Shown: piece after piece, positions 53,421 to 62,748 of the stretch | Position numbering within the stretch: the stretch's first letter is position 1 | Layout of the letters: every line of letters begins with the position of its first letter | Source: Lacibacter sp. H407 | GTDB lineage: Bacteria; Bacteroidota; Bacteroidia; Chitinophagales; Chitinophagaceae | Reading direction: 5' to 3' | Length of the DNA stretch: 64,000 bases | NCBI RefSeq assembly: GCF_037892605.1 | Contig: NZ_JBBKTU010000001.1 | Coordinates: forward strand, 1,798,001-1,862,000 | Notes under the pieces: generated by a model | Databases searched by the model: none | What the model saw: the letters and a program-made list of their open reading frames with translations, nothing else | Told to the model about the DNA's origin: nothing | Program-made: the position numbers and the translations under genes

Positions 53421-54404
53421 TTAGCGTAAACTTGCTCTTGGACCACCTGCTACGTAAGTTGCCTGCATACGTGCTGCCTGTCCGGCAGTAAACATATACA
53501 TACATGCATCGTATGTATAATCCATATAATTCATAGTCATTTCAATGGGGCTTCCGCTGCAAGTGCTATAGTGTGGATATGCCGGGCATCCGCCATTTGA
53601 TGTGTTATGTTGTGGAGTATCACCAACCTGATCATTACCGCAAGTTGCATCACCCCAGATATGGCGAAGATTGAAATAATGACCTACTTCATGGGTAGCT
53701 GTTCTTCCTTTGTTAAATGAAGTAAATAAAGGATAGTTTCCTCTTCCAAATGCATTGTTATCAATTACAACACCATCGGTAGCAAGACTGCCGCCGGGAA
53801 ATTGCGCATATCCTAATATGCTGTTGCTGAGGTTACATACCCAAATGTTTAAAGTAGTTTCTGGTGAAGTTGGGCTGATACCACCACGGGAACTTCTCTT
53901 CATATCATCATTTGTGCGCCAGCTTGTTTTGGTAGTTGACTTACGTGTAACATTTGCTGTGGTCCAAACAAATCTAATTTGAATGTCACCTGAGCGAACT
54001 CCCTGAAATATGGAAGGTGTTAAACTATAATCAGTATTGCTTGCAGCAAAATCTTCATTTAACACGTCGATCTGTGATTGAATTTGCGCATTAGAAACAT
54101 TTTCAGCAGCTGTTTTGTATAAAACATTTACATGAACTGGTAATTCCATTACTCCATTCACGATTCTATAAGCGGATGGATCAGCCATTACTCTCTGTGT
54201 AAACGCTTCAATTTCATCCATTCTTTTTTTGAGTGAGGGATCTGCTTTCATGTTTGCCTGCAATACTTCATAACTATAACAGCTACGGGCAGAGGCCTGG
54301 GTTAATTCAACTTCCTCTTCCATTTGTTCTTTGTCTGATACGGATTTACTGCATCCAAAAAACAATAACAGCGATGCCGCTGCCAATACCGATACTTTCT
54401 TCAT
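53421..54404 (-). CDS. M43-family zinc metalloprotease lipoprotein (copy 2)
   Basis: A 327-aa paralogue of the preceding gene. The ATG at 54404 (MKKVSVLAAASLLLFFGC) is chosen for its lipobox FFGC; the frame is open a further 35 codons but with no signal. It has the same layout as copy 1: region with RMDEIEAFTQRVM, ILGYAQFPGGSLATDG, zinc site HEVGHYFNLRHIWGD and Met-turn MTMNYMDYTYDACMYMFT. The variable parts are at the N-terminus and the loop before ILGYAQFPGG. It has its own terminator. Confidence 0.9.
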   Translation of the reverse strand: MKKVSVLAAASLLLFFGCSKSVSDKEQMEEEVELTQASARSCYSYEVLQANMKADPSLKKRMDEIEAFTQRVMADPSAYRIVNGVMELPVHVNVLYKTAAENVSNAQIQSQIDVLNEDFAASNTDYSLTPSIFQGVRSGDIQIRFVWTTANVTRKSTTKTSWRTNDDMKRSSRGGISPTSPETTLNIWVCNLSNSILGYAQFPGGSLATDGVVIDNNAFGRGNYPLFTSFNKGRTATHEVGHYFNLRHIWGDATCGNDQVGDTPQHNTSNGGCPAYPHYSTCSGSPIEMTMNYMDYTYDACMYMFTAGQAARMQATYVAGGPRASLR

Positions 54405-54571
54405 TTGTTGTTGTTTAGGTTTAGGTGAAAAAAAGTGACTGGTGAATTTATAATTTTTTAACTGACATATGTTAGCAAACTCATAATTTTTTTTGTAACG
54501 GCGCTGCAAATAAAGGGATAGCTGTGTTATATGACAAATAACTGATAATGAGTTCGTAAAACTACGATCTC

Positions 54572-54624
54572 AGGCAGTTCTTAAGGATTTCCTAAGAAAC
54601 ATTCCATTAGGAATTTACCTGCCT
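54572..54624. promoter_or_regulatory. Nested inverted repeats upstream of an outer membrane protein gene
   Basis: AGGCAG (54572-54577) pairs with CTGCCT (54619-54624), and inside lies TTCCTAA (54589-54595) pairing with TTAGGAA (54607-54613). They are 38 bases before the ATG at 54663, in the divergent region shared with M43 copy 2. Confidence 0.35.
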
Positions 54625-54662
54625 TCGATGCTTTAACATTGCTTCAAACTAAATTAATTGCT

Positions 54663-55316
54663 ATGAAAAAAATCATTGTGCTTCTTCTTGCATCCACTTT
54701 TATTGCGTCCGCAAATGCCCAATTTCAAAAAGGGGATAAATTGCTTGGTTTAGGCTTGAATGTTAACTCCTCAAGTTTACAACGGCAAGAGAACAACTTT
54801 ACGCAAATAAGTAAAGAGGAGTTTTCCAGTATTTCAACAGAATTAGGATTTGCAACAAAACAGAATCTTGTTGTAGGGTTTTACCTGAGTGGAGGATTGG
54901 GAACGAATGAAACAGAGTACAGGAATCCCTTACCCACTACGTTTAAAAGTAAATTATATAACGTGGGCGGCGGTTTATTTGTCCGTAATTACAAAAAACT
55001 TGCTGGTAATTTTTTTGTTTTTGGTGACTTACGAACCGGCATAAATGCTGCTGAAACAAAAAATACCACCTCTGACTTAATAGAAAATAATAGGCTTGGG
55101 GTGAGTGCCGGTATTTATCCCGGGCTGGCTTACAAATGGAACAGCAGTTTTTTGTTAGATATAAGATTTTCAGATCTTCTTAGTATAAATTATACAGAAC
55201 AAAGAAGCAACATGGGAGCTACTGCAATTGAAACGAAAAATTTTAACGTAGGATCCAGTTTAGGTCTTGGTTACCTGTACAACATCGGTATTGGTGCCCG
55301 CTGGATTATCAAATAA
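54663..55316 (+). CDS. Outer membrane beta-barrel protein
   Basis: A 217-aa exported protein; the ATG at 54663 gives a signal peptide MKKIIVLLLASTF ending near ANAQ. The mature region has alternating strands of the OmpW/PorT style (LLGLGLNVNSSSL, LVVGFYLSGGLGTNET, LYNVGGGLFVRNYKKL, GVSAGIYPGLAYKW, GLGYLYNIGIGARWIIK). Function unknown. Convergent with alkB, 21 bases between stop codons, so no shared transcript. Confidence 0.75.
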   Translation: MKKIIVLLLASTFIASANAQFQKGDKLLGLGLNVNSSSLQRQENNFTQISKEEFSSISTELGFATKQNLVVGFYLSGGLGTNETEYRNPLPTTFKSKLYNVGGGLFVRNYKKLAGNFFVFGDLRTGINAAETKNTTSDLIENNRLGVSAGIYPGLAYKWNSSFLLDIRFSDLLSINYTEQRSNMGATAIETKNFNVGSSLGLGYLYNIGIGARWIIK

Positions 55317-55337
55317 ACATATTACAAGAACGCCTAT

Positions 55338-56402
55338 TTACCCTGCAAGGGGCATCGCAACCGGTGCCTCTTTTTTTATGCGCTTGTTCATAATGTAAAA
55401 CCAAAGCGGCGGAATATGCGCCAGTATCATCATACCGGGATAACCGGTTGGCATCTGCATCGAATGATCGTGATGACGTAATACCTGGTATTTTCTGCTG
55501 GCAAGATAATGATGATCGCTATGTCTGCTCAATTCAAACAACATCAATCGTCCAACCACATGGTTACTGTTCCAGCTATGATGTGGCATGGTACGTTCAT
55601 ACTGTCCGCTTGCAGTTTGTTTGCGGCTTAACCCATAATGTTCAATATAGTTGACACATTCCAACAGTAACATTCCGATCAACGCCGAAAATAAGAACGC
55701 AGCAAGTATCTTCCATCCAAACACAACAATTATCGTTGTAATAAGTGCAAACTGAAGTAGTTGGAGTTGCAGCATTTCATTGTGTAAACTGAATTTCGAT
55801 TTCCCTTTTTTCTGAACATCCGCATTGGCAATTTTCCATGCACTTAAGTAGGTAAATAATAAAGTACGTGGGTAAAACGCAAACACACTCTCATTAAATC
55901 TTGCGCTTGAAGGATCTTCGTGGGTGGCTACATTTTTATGATGTCCCTTATTATGCTCAATAAAAAAATGCGTGTAAAGCGATGTAAGCAGTAATGCTTT
56001 TGCCATCAATTGTTCTGTCTTGTTCACCCGATGCCCCAGTTCATGTGCCACATTAATTCCAAACACACCACAAAGCAAACCCATGCTGATGATGCGGCCT
56101 GCTTTATCAAACGTAGTGAGACCATCGTGTTGTAGTGAAAATAAAAATGTAATAAGCAAAACATACTGCAACGGCAAAATGAGGTACAGAATATAATCGT
56201 AAGTTTTATCTGCTTTTGCTAATTCTTCTTCTGCTACATTGAGATTACTGATATCGGGCCGTATAAATAATTCGATCAATGGAATAAATGCAAATGCATA
56301 GATCACCGGAATAAAAGTGATCCATCCCGTGCTGTTAAATGCATACCATGCTGCCACAAACAAAATAAATGGACTGAGGTATTTATATGGGCCAATCTTC
56401 AT
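55338..56402 (-). CDS. alkB: Alkane 1-monooxygenase
   Basis: Membrane non-heme di-iron enzyme that hydroxylates the terminal carbon of medium-chain alkanes. The 354-aa protein has about six transmembrane helices and the AlkB histidine set: HELGHR, HNKGHHKN, the signature NYIEHYGL, and HSDHHYL near the C-terminus. These distinguish it from desaturases. The electron donor rubredoxin and its reductase are not encoded in the window, and no fused rubredoxin is present. Some members act on other substrates, so alkane use is inferred. Confidence 0.9.
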   Translation of the reverse strand: MKIGPYKYLSPFILFVAAWYAFNSTGWITFIPVIYAFAFIPLIELFIRPDISNLNVAEEELAKADKTYDYILYLILPLQYVLLITFLFSLQHDGLTTFDKAGRIISMGLLCGVFGINVAHELGHRVNKTEQLMAKALLLTSLYTHFFIEHNKGHHKNVATHEDPSSARFNESVFAFYPRTLLFTYLSAWKIANADVQKKGKSKFSLHNEMLQLQLLQFALITTIIVVFGWKILAAFLFSALIGMLLLECVNYIEHYGLSRKQTASGQYERTMPHHSWNSNHVVGRLMLFELSRHSDHHYLASRKYQVLRHHDHSMQMPTGYPGMMILAHIPPLWFYIMNKRIKKEAPVAMPLAG

Positions 56403-56506
56403 GTTTTAAATGTAAGAAGAAGCTCTGGACAAACGATTTTTTCATTTCTTTCGTTTACCATTAAACTATCGGAACTTCAGCAAGTCTTAACGCAATAATT
56501 TTTTAC

Positions 56507-57931
56507 ATGGCAGCATCTGTACAGTTGAAAAATCAGCATCTTTTATGGCGGGCAGGTTTTGGCCCCGCCGTTGAACAGTGGAACGATCTTACGAAAGCAT
56601 CTCCGGCAAAATTGTACGAAGCACTTGAAAAAGCCTCCCGCAAAGAACCGATGCCATTGAAAGTGGCAACGAATTTTGTGGAGGGTTTGATGAATGGAGT
56701 TGATGGCGTTCGCCGAACCGAAATGAATCGGGAACAGGTACAAGCCATGCAAAAAAAATCAAGAGAAGAGATCCGCAATCTAAACCTAGAGTGGCTCGAT
56801 GAAATGGTGAACAGCGAACAACAGCTCCGTGAAAAACTGGCGTTCTTCTGGCATGGACATTTTGCTTGCCGTAATCTGAATGCTTTATATCAGCAGGACC
56901 TCTTGCACATCATCCGCAAGAATGCAATTGGAAATTTCGGAACCTTGTTAAAAGAAGTGAGCCGTAGTGCGGCCATGCTTGCTTTCCTTAATAATCAACA
57001 GAACCGCAAGCAAAAACCCAACGAAAACTTTGCCCGTGAAGTGATGGAGTTGTTTACCATGGGTCGTGGCAACTATACTGAAAAGGATATTAAAGAAGCT
57101 GCACGTGCATTTACCGGTTGGCAGTTTAAACTGAATGGTGAATTTATTTTTAGAGCCAACCTGCACGATACAGGTTCCAAAACGGTGTTGGGACAAACAG
57201 GAAATTTTGATGGTGATGATATCCTTGATCTTTTATTGAAACAAAAGCAAACAGCGCTGTATATCACCCGAAAAATGTATCGCTTTTTTGTGAATGAACA
57301 GGTGGATGAAAAAAGAGTAGAGTGGTTAGCCGATCGATTTTACAAAAGCGATTATGAGATCAAAACTGTTTTGAAAGATATTTTTACAAGCGACTGGTTT
57401 TATGAAGAAAAGAATATTGGCACCCGAGTAAAGTCGCCGGTTGATCTGTTGGTGGGTATTCGTCGTTCGATGCCAATGCAGATCGAAAATGAAGATGCGC
57501 AATTGTTTTTGCAAAAAGTACTGGGACAAATATTATTCTATCCGCCAAATGTGGCAGGATGGCCGGGTGGTTTGAACTGGATCGATAGTTCATCGTTGAT
57601 GTTCCGTATGCGTATTCCGCAGCTCATGGCGAATAAAGAAGCATTTCAATTCAAAGCAAAAAATGATGACGATCAGGAGATGGGTCGTGCAGGACGAATG
57701 CCCGGTCGAGTTGTAAATACAACCATTCAATGGGAACAAGCATTTAAACAACTGGAAAAAGTGCAGCGGGAACAATTACTCAGCAATGTTGCGTCAATTA
57801 TTTGGCAAACAGACGCAGCTAAGTTGAATAAGCCAATGGTGGAAAAATTTGTAGATGCGTCCAGTCGTGACCGTTATGTACAAACATCGATTATACAGTT
57901 GATGTGTACACCGGAATATCAAATGTGCTAA
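56507..57931 (+). CDS. DUF1800-family protein
   Basis: A 474-aa protein of the DUF1800 family: HLLWRAGFGP near the N-terminus, WLDEMVNSEQQLREKLAFFWHGHF, NFAREVMELFTMGRGNYTEKDIKEAARAFTGW, and FYPPNVAGWPGG. These proteins are paired with DUF1501 proteins in many phyla; the function is unknown. No signal peptide is evident here. The DUF1501 gene starts 75 bases downstream, with a degenerate heptamer repeat between. Confidence 0.88.
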   Translation: MAASVQLKNQHLLWRAGFGPAVEQWNDLTKASPAKLYEALEKASRKEPMPLKVATNFVEGLMNGVDGVRRTEMNREQVQAMQKKSREEIRNLNLEWLDEMVNSEQQLREKLAFFWHGHFACRNLNALYQQDLLHIIRKNAIGNFGTLLKEVSRSAAMLAFLNNQQNRKQKPNENFAREVMELFTMGRGNYTEKDIKEAARAFTGWQFKLNGEFIFRANLHDTGSKTVLGQTGNFDGDDILDLLLKQKQTALYITRKMYRFFVNEQVDEKRVEWLADRFYKSDYEIKTVLKDIFTSDWFYEEKNIGTRVKSPVDLLVGIRRSMPMQIENEDAQLFLQKVLGQILFYPPNVAGWPGGLNWIDSSSLMFRMRIPQLMANKEAFQFKAKNDDDQEMGRAGRMPGRVVNTTIQWEQAFKQLEKVQREQLLSNVASIIWQTDAAKLNKPMVEKFVDASSRDRYVQTSIIQLMCTPEYQMC

Positions 57932-57941
57932 ACAAAAGTTT

Positions 57942-57997
57942 GAAGTAAGAAGTACGAGGTACGAATCTTACCTCCTGCATCTTATCTCTTACATCAA
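57942..57997. repeat. Degenerate heptamer repeats between the DUF1800 and DUF1501 genes
   Basis: Consecutive seven-base units GAAGTAA, GAAGTAC, GAGGTAC, GAATCTT are followed by the complementary-type units ACCTCCT, GCATCTT, ATCTCTT, ACATCAA, so the array is also an imperfect inverted repeat (GAGGTA pairs with TACCTC). Confidence 0.5.
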
Positions 57998-58006
57998 TCT
58001 TATACT

Positions 58007-59203
58007 ATGTATTTTAAGCGTAAAGAATTTCTCCAGCTCGGTTCACTTGCAACAGCATCGATGTTGATGCCGCAATTTTTAAAGGCATTTGAATCGGGTA
58101 AGTTTGTTCCTCCGGGAAATAAAGTAACCGTTATCATTCAATTGAGTGGCGGTAACGATGGATTGAATACAGTGATCCCTTACCGAAACGATTTGTATTA
58201 CAGCAATCGTCCACGGTTGGGAATTCAACGCAATGCTGCATTGGCACTAACCGATGAAGCAGGTTTGCATCCATCGCTTACTGCGTTTAAAGAGTTGTAT
58301 GATGAGGGCAGCATGGGGATATTCAACAGTGTGGGTTATCCCAATCCGGATAAAAGTCATTTCCGCAGTATGGATATCTGGCATACTGCAAGCGATAGCC
58401 GTGATTACTGGAACACCGGTTGGGTAGGCCGTTATTTAGATGCGCAATGCAAGGGTTGTGATAAACCAACACAGGCATTGGAAATTGATGATGTATTGAG
58501 TCTTGCCTTAAAAGGAGATCAGATCAAAGGCATTGCAGTGGAAGATCCACGCCGTTTATATACCAGCAGCCAGGAACGTTATTTCAAAGAAATATTAGCA
58601 CAACACAAGCATGAACACGAACAGCCGGTTGACTATTTGTACAAAACAATGGCTGAAACTATTTCCAGTGCCGATTATATTTTTAAACAAAGCAAACAAC
58701 GTCCGTCAGCAGAATCGTATCCGAATTCTGATTTGGGAAAAGGCTTGAAAACAATTGCTTCACTCATCTTCAGTGAGATCAATACCAAAGTGTATTATAT
58801 CTCCTTGGGAAGTTTTGATACACATATCAACCAGGAAGGGCAGCAGAAACGTTTGTTTACAGAATTGAATGATGCTGTAAAAGCATTTGTAAAAGATCTG
58901 AAAGCCAACAATCGCTTTGATGACGTATTGCTGTTTACATTTTCTGAATTCGGAAGAAGAGTAGCACAGAATGCCAGCAATGGCACTGATCATGGAAAGG
59001 CAAATAATATGTTTTTTATTGGAGGCGGATTGAAACAGCAGGGTATTTATAATCCATTACCCGATCTTACAAATCTCGATGATGGCGATGTGAAATTTCA
59101 GCTCGATTTCAAACAGGTATATGCCACGGTTTTGAATAACTGGCTCGGTGCTGATGCCAATGCCATTTTGCAGCAAAACATTCAGCCACTAAGTTTTATA
59201 TAA
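58007..59203 (+). CDS. DUF1501-family protein
   Basis: A 398-aa protein of the DUF1501 family, distantly related to the alkaline-phosphatase/sulfatase fold. It begins with a Tat-like or cleavable leader (YFKRKEFLQLGSLATASMLMPQF), then VIIQLSGGNDGLNTVIPY, SHFRSMDIWHTAS, and LGSFDTHINQEGQQKRLF...LLFTFSEFGRRVAQNASNGTDHGKANNMFFIGGGL. Its partner is the DUF1800 gene upstream; presumably the two act together in the envelope. A strong hairpin follows. Confidence 0.88.
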   Translation: MYFKRKEFLQLGSLATASMLMPQFLKAFESGKFVPPGNKVTVIIQLSGGNDGLNTVIPYRNDLYYSNRPRLGIQRNAALALTDEAGLHPSLTAFKELYDEGSMGIFNSVGYPNPDKSHFRSMDIWHTASDSRDYWNTGWVGRYLDAQCKGCDKPTQALEIDDVLSLALKGDQIKGIAVEDPRRLYTSSQERYFKEILAQHKHEHEQPVDYLYKTMAETISSADYIFKQSKQRPSAESYPNSDLGKGLKTIASLIFSEINTKVYYISLGSFDTHINQEGQQKRLFTELNDAVKAFVKDLKANNRFDDVLLFTFSEFGRRVAQNASNGTDHGKANNMFFIGGGLKQQGIYNPLPDLTNLDDGDVKFQLDFKQVYATVLNNWLGADANAILQQNIQPLSFI

Positions 59204-59247
59204 GCCATCAACTCGTTGCTACTCAGCCAGAGTTGACTTGATGAGGG

Positions 59248-59278
59248 AACAGAGCCGCCCAAACCGGGCGGCTCTGTT
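59248..59278 (+). terminator. Long hairpin after the DUF1501 gene
   Basis: AACAGAGCCGCCC-AAACC-GGGCGGCTCTGTT, a perfect 13-bp GC-rich stem. It lacks a clear U-run but is strong enough to terminate. Confidence 0.7.
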
Positions 59279-59317
59279 GCGTAAAATTACCGTAGAAAGA
59301 TTAGGTGAAAACTCCTA

Positions 59318-59348
59318 TTGTTTGAGGCGGAATGCAAGGGTATATTTG
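59318..59348 (+). promoter_or_regulatory. Bacteroidota-type promoter of the glycosyltransferase
   Basis: TTG at 59318-59320, 20-base spacer, TATATTTG at 59341-59348 (exact TAnnTTTG). The best-spaced promoter in the window; the leader would be about 38 nt. Confidence 0.6.
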
Positions 59349-59390
59349 TATTGTCCAATTATTTGAAAAATCAAACATCCTCCAATTCCT

Positions 59391-60443
59391 ATGGAAGTAT
59401 CATACTTCTTCCGTAAAAAAAGGCTTCATGCCTTCAGTATCGAATCGTTATTCGATAATGTACAGGCACAGGTGGCTGAAACAACAAGTTTCAAGGCCAA
59501 CAAAATTGAGGTTCCTTCTATCAGAAACATTTTTGTAAACATTTTCAAGTCACGCAGCAGTCAGGGCACTGTTAATCATATCACCGGTGATATTCATTAT
59601 GTATCGCTTGGTATGAAAAAACGCAACACTGTTCTCACAATTCACGACTGTGTGTTTTTAACGAAGTATAACAAATGGAACCTGAAATACTGGATGTTTA
59701 AATTCTTCTGGTACCAGTTACCTATGTGGCGTGCAAGCACCATTACGGTGATCAGCGAGAAAACAAAACGTGAACTCATGAACTTAACCGGTGTAAGAGC
59801 CGATAAAGTAAAAGTGGTTCCAAACTTTTTTGATCCACGTTTTGAATTTGCACCGAAACAATTCAACACACAGAAGCCACGCATTCTGCAGATCGGAACA
59901 AAAGAAAATAAAAACATTCACAACCTGGCGAAAGCATTGAAAGGTGTGAATTGTGAATTACATATTATCGGCAGCCTTGATGTGGAAACACAACTTGTAC
60001 TGCAGGAAAATAAGATCGACTTTAAAACACACACTAATCTTTCATTTGATGAATTGAAACGTCAATACATCCTTTGCGATATGGTCGTGTTTGCTTCAAC
60101 CTATGAAGGTTTTGGTTTGCCGATTTTGGAAGCATGTGCAGTTGGTCGTCCGTTAGTGACGAGCCGTATTTCTCCAATGGATGAAATTGCAGACGATGCA
60201 GCTTGCAAAGTAAATCCTTACAATGTACTTGATATCCGTCGTGGTGTATTAAAGGTGATCGAGAATGAAACATACCGTGACCAGTTGGTGAACAATGGTT
60301 GGAAAATGCGTTACAAATACAGCATCGACAACATCACCAATAAGTACACGGCGTTGTATGAAGAAATTGCTACGCAACCTGCTTCTGAATTTTTTATGTT
60401 CCGCCAGGCAAAAGCGGCTGCTTCTTTTCTTGGATTAGTTTAA
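59391..60443 (+). CDS. Glycosyltransferase family 4 protein
   Basis: A 350-aa GT-B transferase. N-terminal half: TVLTIHDCVFL and STITVISEKTKRELMNLTGVRADKVKVVPN. C-terminal half: ILQIGTKENKNIHNLAKAL, LSFDELKRQYILCDMVVFASTYEGFGLPILEACAVGRPLVTSRISPMDEIADDAA, which is the GT4 donor-binding signature with the E(x7)E pair. It probably adds a sugar to a surface polysaccharide or lipid. It stands alone between two terminators; donor and acceptor unknown. Confidence 0.9.
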   Translation: MEVSYFFRKKRLHAFSIESLFDNVQAQVAETTSFKANKIEVPSIRNIFVNIFKSRSSQGTVNHITGDIHYVSLGMKKRNTVLTIHDCVFLTKYNKWNLKYWMFKFFWYQLPMWRASTITVISEKTKRELMNLTGVRADKVKVVPNFFDPRFEFAPKQFNTQKPRILQIGTKENKNIHNLAKALKGVNCELHIIGSLDVETQLVLQENKIDFKTHTNLSFDELKRQYILCDMVVFASTYEGFGLPILEACAVGRPLVTSRISPMDEIADDAACKVNPYNVLDIRRGVLKVIENETYRDQLVNNGWKMRYKYSIDNITNKYTALYEEIATQPASEFFMFRQAKAAASFLGLV

Positions 60444-60497
60444 AACAACCTTGTACTTACTTACCCGTTCTTATAGTAGTTAGTTGTAGTTAAAAAT

Positions 60498-60522
60498 AAA
60501 AGCCTCCATTCGGAGGCTTTTT
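60498..60522 (+). terminator. Terminator after the glycosyltransferase
   Basis: AAAAGCCTCC-ATTC-GGAGGCTTTTT, perfect 10-bp stem with A- and T-runs, so also usable by the convergent OPT gene. Confidence 0.88.
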
Positions 60523-60580
60523 ATATTTTCCATCTGACGGAACGTTTTCTTTTTCATTGTCAGAAGAGAGCGTCAGACAA

Positions 60581-62635
60581 TTATTCCTGGATCTTTTCTG
60601 TTTTCTTAATGCCGATCCTGTAAAGTGTAAAGCCCATTATAGCAAAGAACAAAACACCTAACAGGAAATATCCGTTCTCACCAAACCACCCAACCAAGCC
60701 ATGTTCTAAATTTATTTTTTGCAGGAATGCCTGTGTGGCATCTGGAGCCGAGAAAAATGCGATCAATACACCTGCTAACGCACCTCCGGCAACTAAACCT
60801 GTGGCAAATAAGTTTCCTTTTCCCAGATCTTCTTCTTCAGCAGTTAATACTTCACCACTTTTTTTCTTTTTCCTGTCAACCAACCCACGAATGGCACCAC
60901 CAGCAAAAATGGGAAGTGTTGTGGATAATGGTAAGTATAAACCAACAGCAAAGCTTAATGATTTTATTCCGCATAGTTCCATTGTAAAAGCAATAAACAC
61001 TCCAACCAAAACAAACTGCCAGTCAAGATTAAAGGAAAGAATTCCTTTAATGAGGGTGGCCATCAATGTTCCCTGTGGTGCAGGATATTTATCTGTACCT
61101 ATCAAATGTGTTACACCCTGTGCTAACATTTCAGCACTTGGTTTGTCCAGAATTTTAATGGTTGCCCCAATGGCAATGGATGAAACAATGGCACCAATAA
61201 ACAATGCAATCTGTTGATATTTTGGTGTAGCTCCAACAATATAACCTGTCTTAAGATCCTGTGATGTTGCACCTGCATTGGCGGCAGCAATACAAATCAT
61301 ACCGCCAACAACCAGCGCCATGGGTTCATAGACTTTACCCGTCCAGCCAACAGCAATAAAAATCAGACAGGTACCCATAATTGTAGCAATGGTCATACCA
61401 CTGATAGGATTGTTGGAAGAGCCAATCAAACCAACAATTCGGGATGATACGGTGACAAAGAAAGCTCCGAAGATGACAACGAGTAATCCCAATAGTAATT
61501 TACTGCCAATACTTTCTCCCGGAATCTGTGGCATTAAGGCCATGAGAATAATTAATACCAGGCTTCCAATGCCTACAATTTTAATATTCAAATCTCTTTC
61601 TGTTCTTTTTACTTCTATAGGTTCGCCTTCCTGTTTCTTCATAGAGCCAATACTGCTTTTGAAGGAAGAGATGATGGTTGGAATAGTTTTGATCAACGTA
61701 ATAAAACCACCGGCAGCAACTGCACCGGCACCTATCTGCCTGATATATGCCCGATAAATGGCTGTTGAAAAATCGGTGAATGTATGATTGATGGGATCCC
61801 ATCCACCTGGCCCACCTGTTTTATCCAGTCCGCCTAAATAGCCCAGCTTCACCAATTGGGCAGCGATAGTATCGGGAGGAACCAGTGACGCAAGCAAAGG
61901 AGTAAAAGCAAACCATGCAATAACACCACCGGCTACCAGCACACCACTGATCTTTGGGCCAATGATGTAACCAACACCTAAATACTCTGGTGTAATTTCT
62001 CCACTCACCTTTGCTGATGGAAAAAATTTGTTTGCCTGTTGGGTCATCCAGAAAGGTGTTTCGGCAATTACATGAAAAATCTTTTGTAAAAACGCATAAC
62101 CAAATGCAAAGCCCAAACCCATGAATGCAGTCTTGGCAAAATTGCCACCCCGCTCACCTGCTTTTAATACACTGGCGCAGGCTGTTCCTTCTGGATAGGG
62201 AAGCACACCATGTTCTTTTACAATCAAAGCCCGGCGTAATGGGATCATCATCAATGTGCCAAGGATACCACCCAGAATGGCGAGTGTAAGAATAGTGAAA
62301 TAGTTGAAAAACTGCGAACTGTCCTTTTCACTTAAAAACAAAAAGCCCGGTAAAGTAAACACCACACCGGCTGCAATACTTTCGCCTGCACTTCCTGTTG
62401 TTTGAATAATGTTGTTTTCAAGAATCGTTGTTTTTAAAAAGCGACGGCCTAATGTAATAGCGATGACTGCAATGGGGATGGATGCACTTACTGTAAGTCC
62501 TGCTTTTAAAGCGAGATAAACTGTTGAAGCGCCAAAAAGAATTCCGAAAGCAGCACCAACCAGTACACTTTTAACGGTGAATTCGGCCATCTTACTTTCA
62601 TCAGGAACAAAGGGTTGAAATTTTTGATCAGACAT
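60581..62635 (-). CDS. OPT-family oligopeptide/metal-chelate transporter
   Basis: A 684-aa inner membrane transporter of the OPT superfamily (peptide or YSL-like metal chelate uptake). About 15 helices. Signatures include [69 protein letters not shown]-type region (here [18 protein letters not shown]), [15 protein letters not shown] and [21 protein letters not shown]. The substrate is not decidable. It is independent of the Bax-inhibitor gene, from which it is separated by a terminator. Confidence 0.93.
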   Translation of the reverse strand: [684 protein letters not shown]

Positions 62636-62701
62636 ATGGCTTTTAGTTTAGGATAAGGAAGATAGGAAAAACTTTAGCACAGTTTAGAAAGGGATGTACA
62701 C

Positions 62702-62729
62702 AAAAAAGCCCGCCATTGGCGAGCCTTTT
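62702..62729 (-). terminator. Terminator of the Bax-inhibitor-1 gene
   Basis: On the minus strand: AGGCTCGCC-AAT-GGCGGGCTT followed by a U-run (A6 at 62702-62707 on plus). The stem includes two G-U pairs. Confidence 0.75.
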
Positions 62730-62748
62730 GAAAAAATGTATGTGTAAC

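Noticed and set aside
60735-61217. 160-codon plus-strand frame opposite the OPT transporter
   Set aside because: Antisense to transmembrane segments with clear OPT motifs; no start context.
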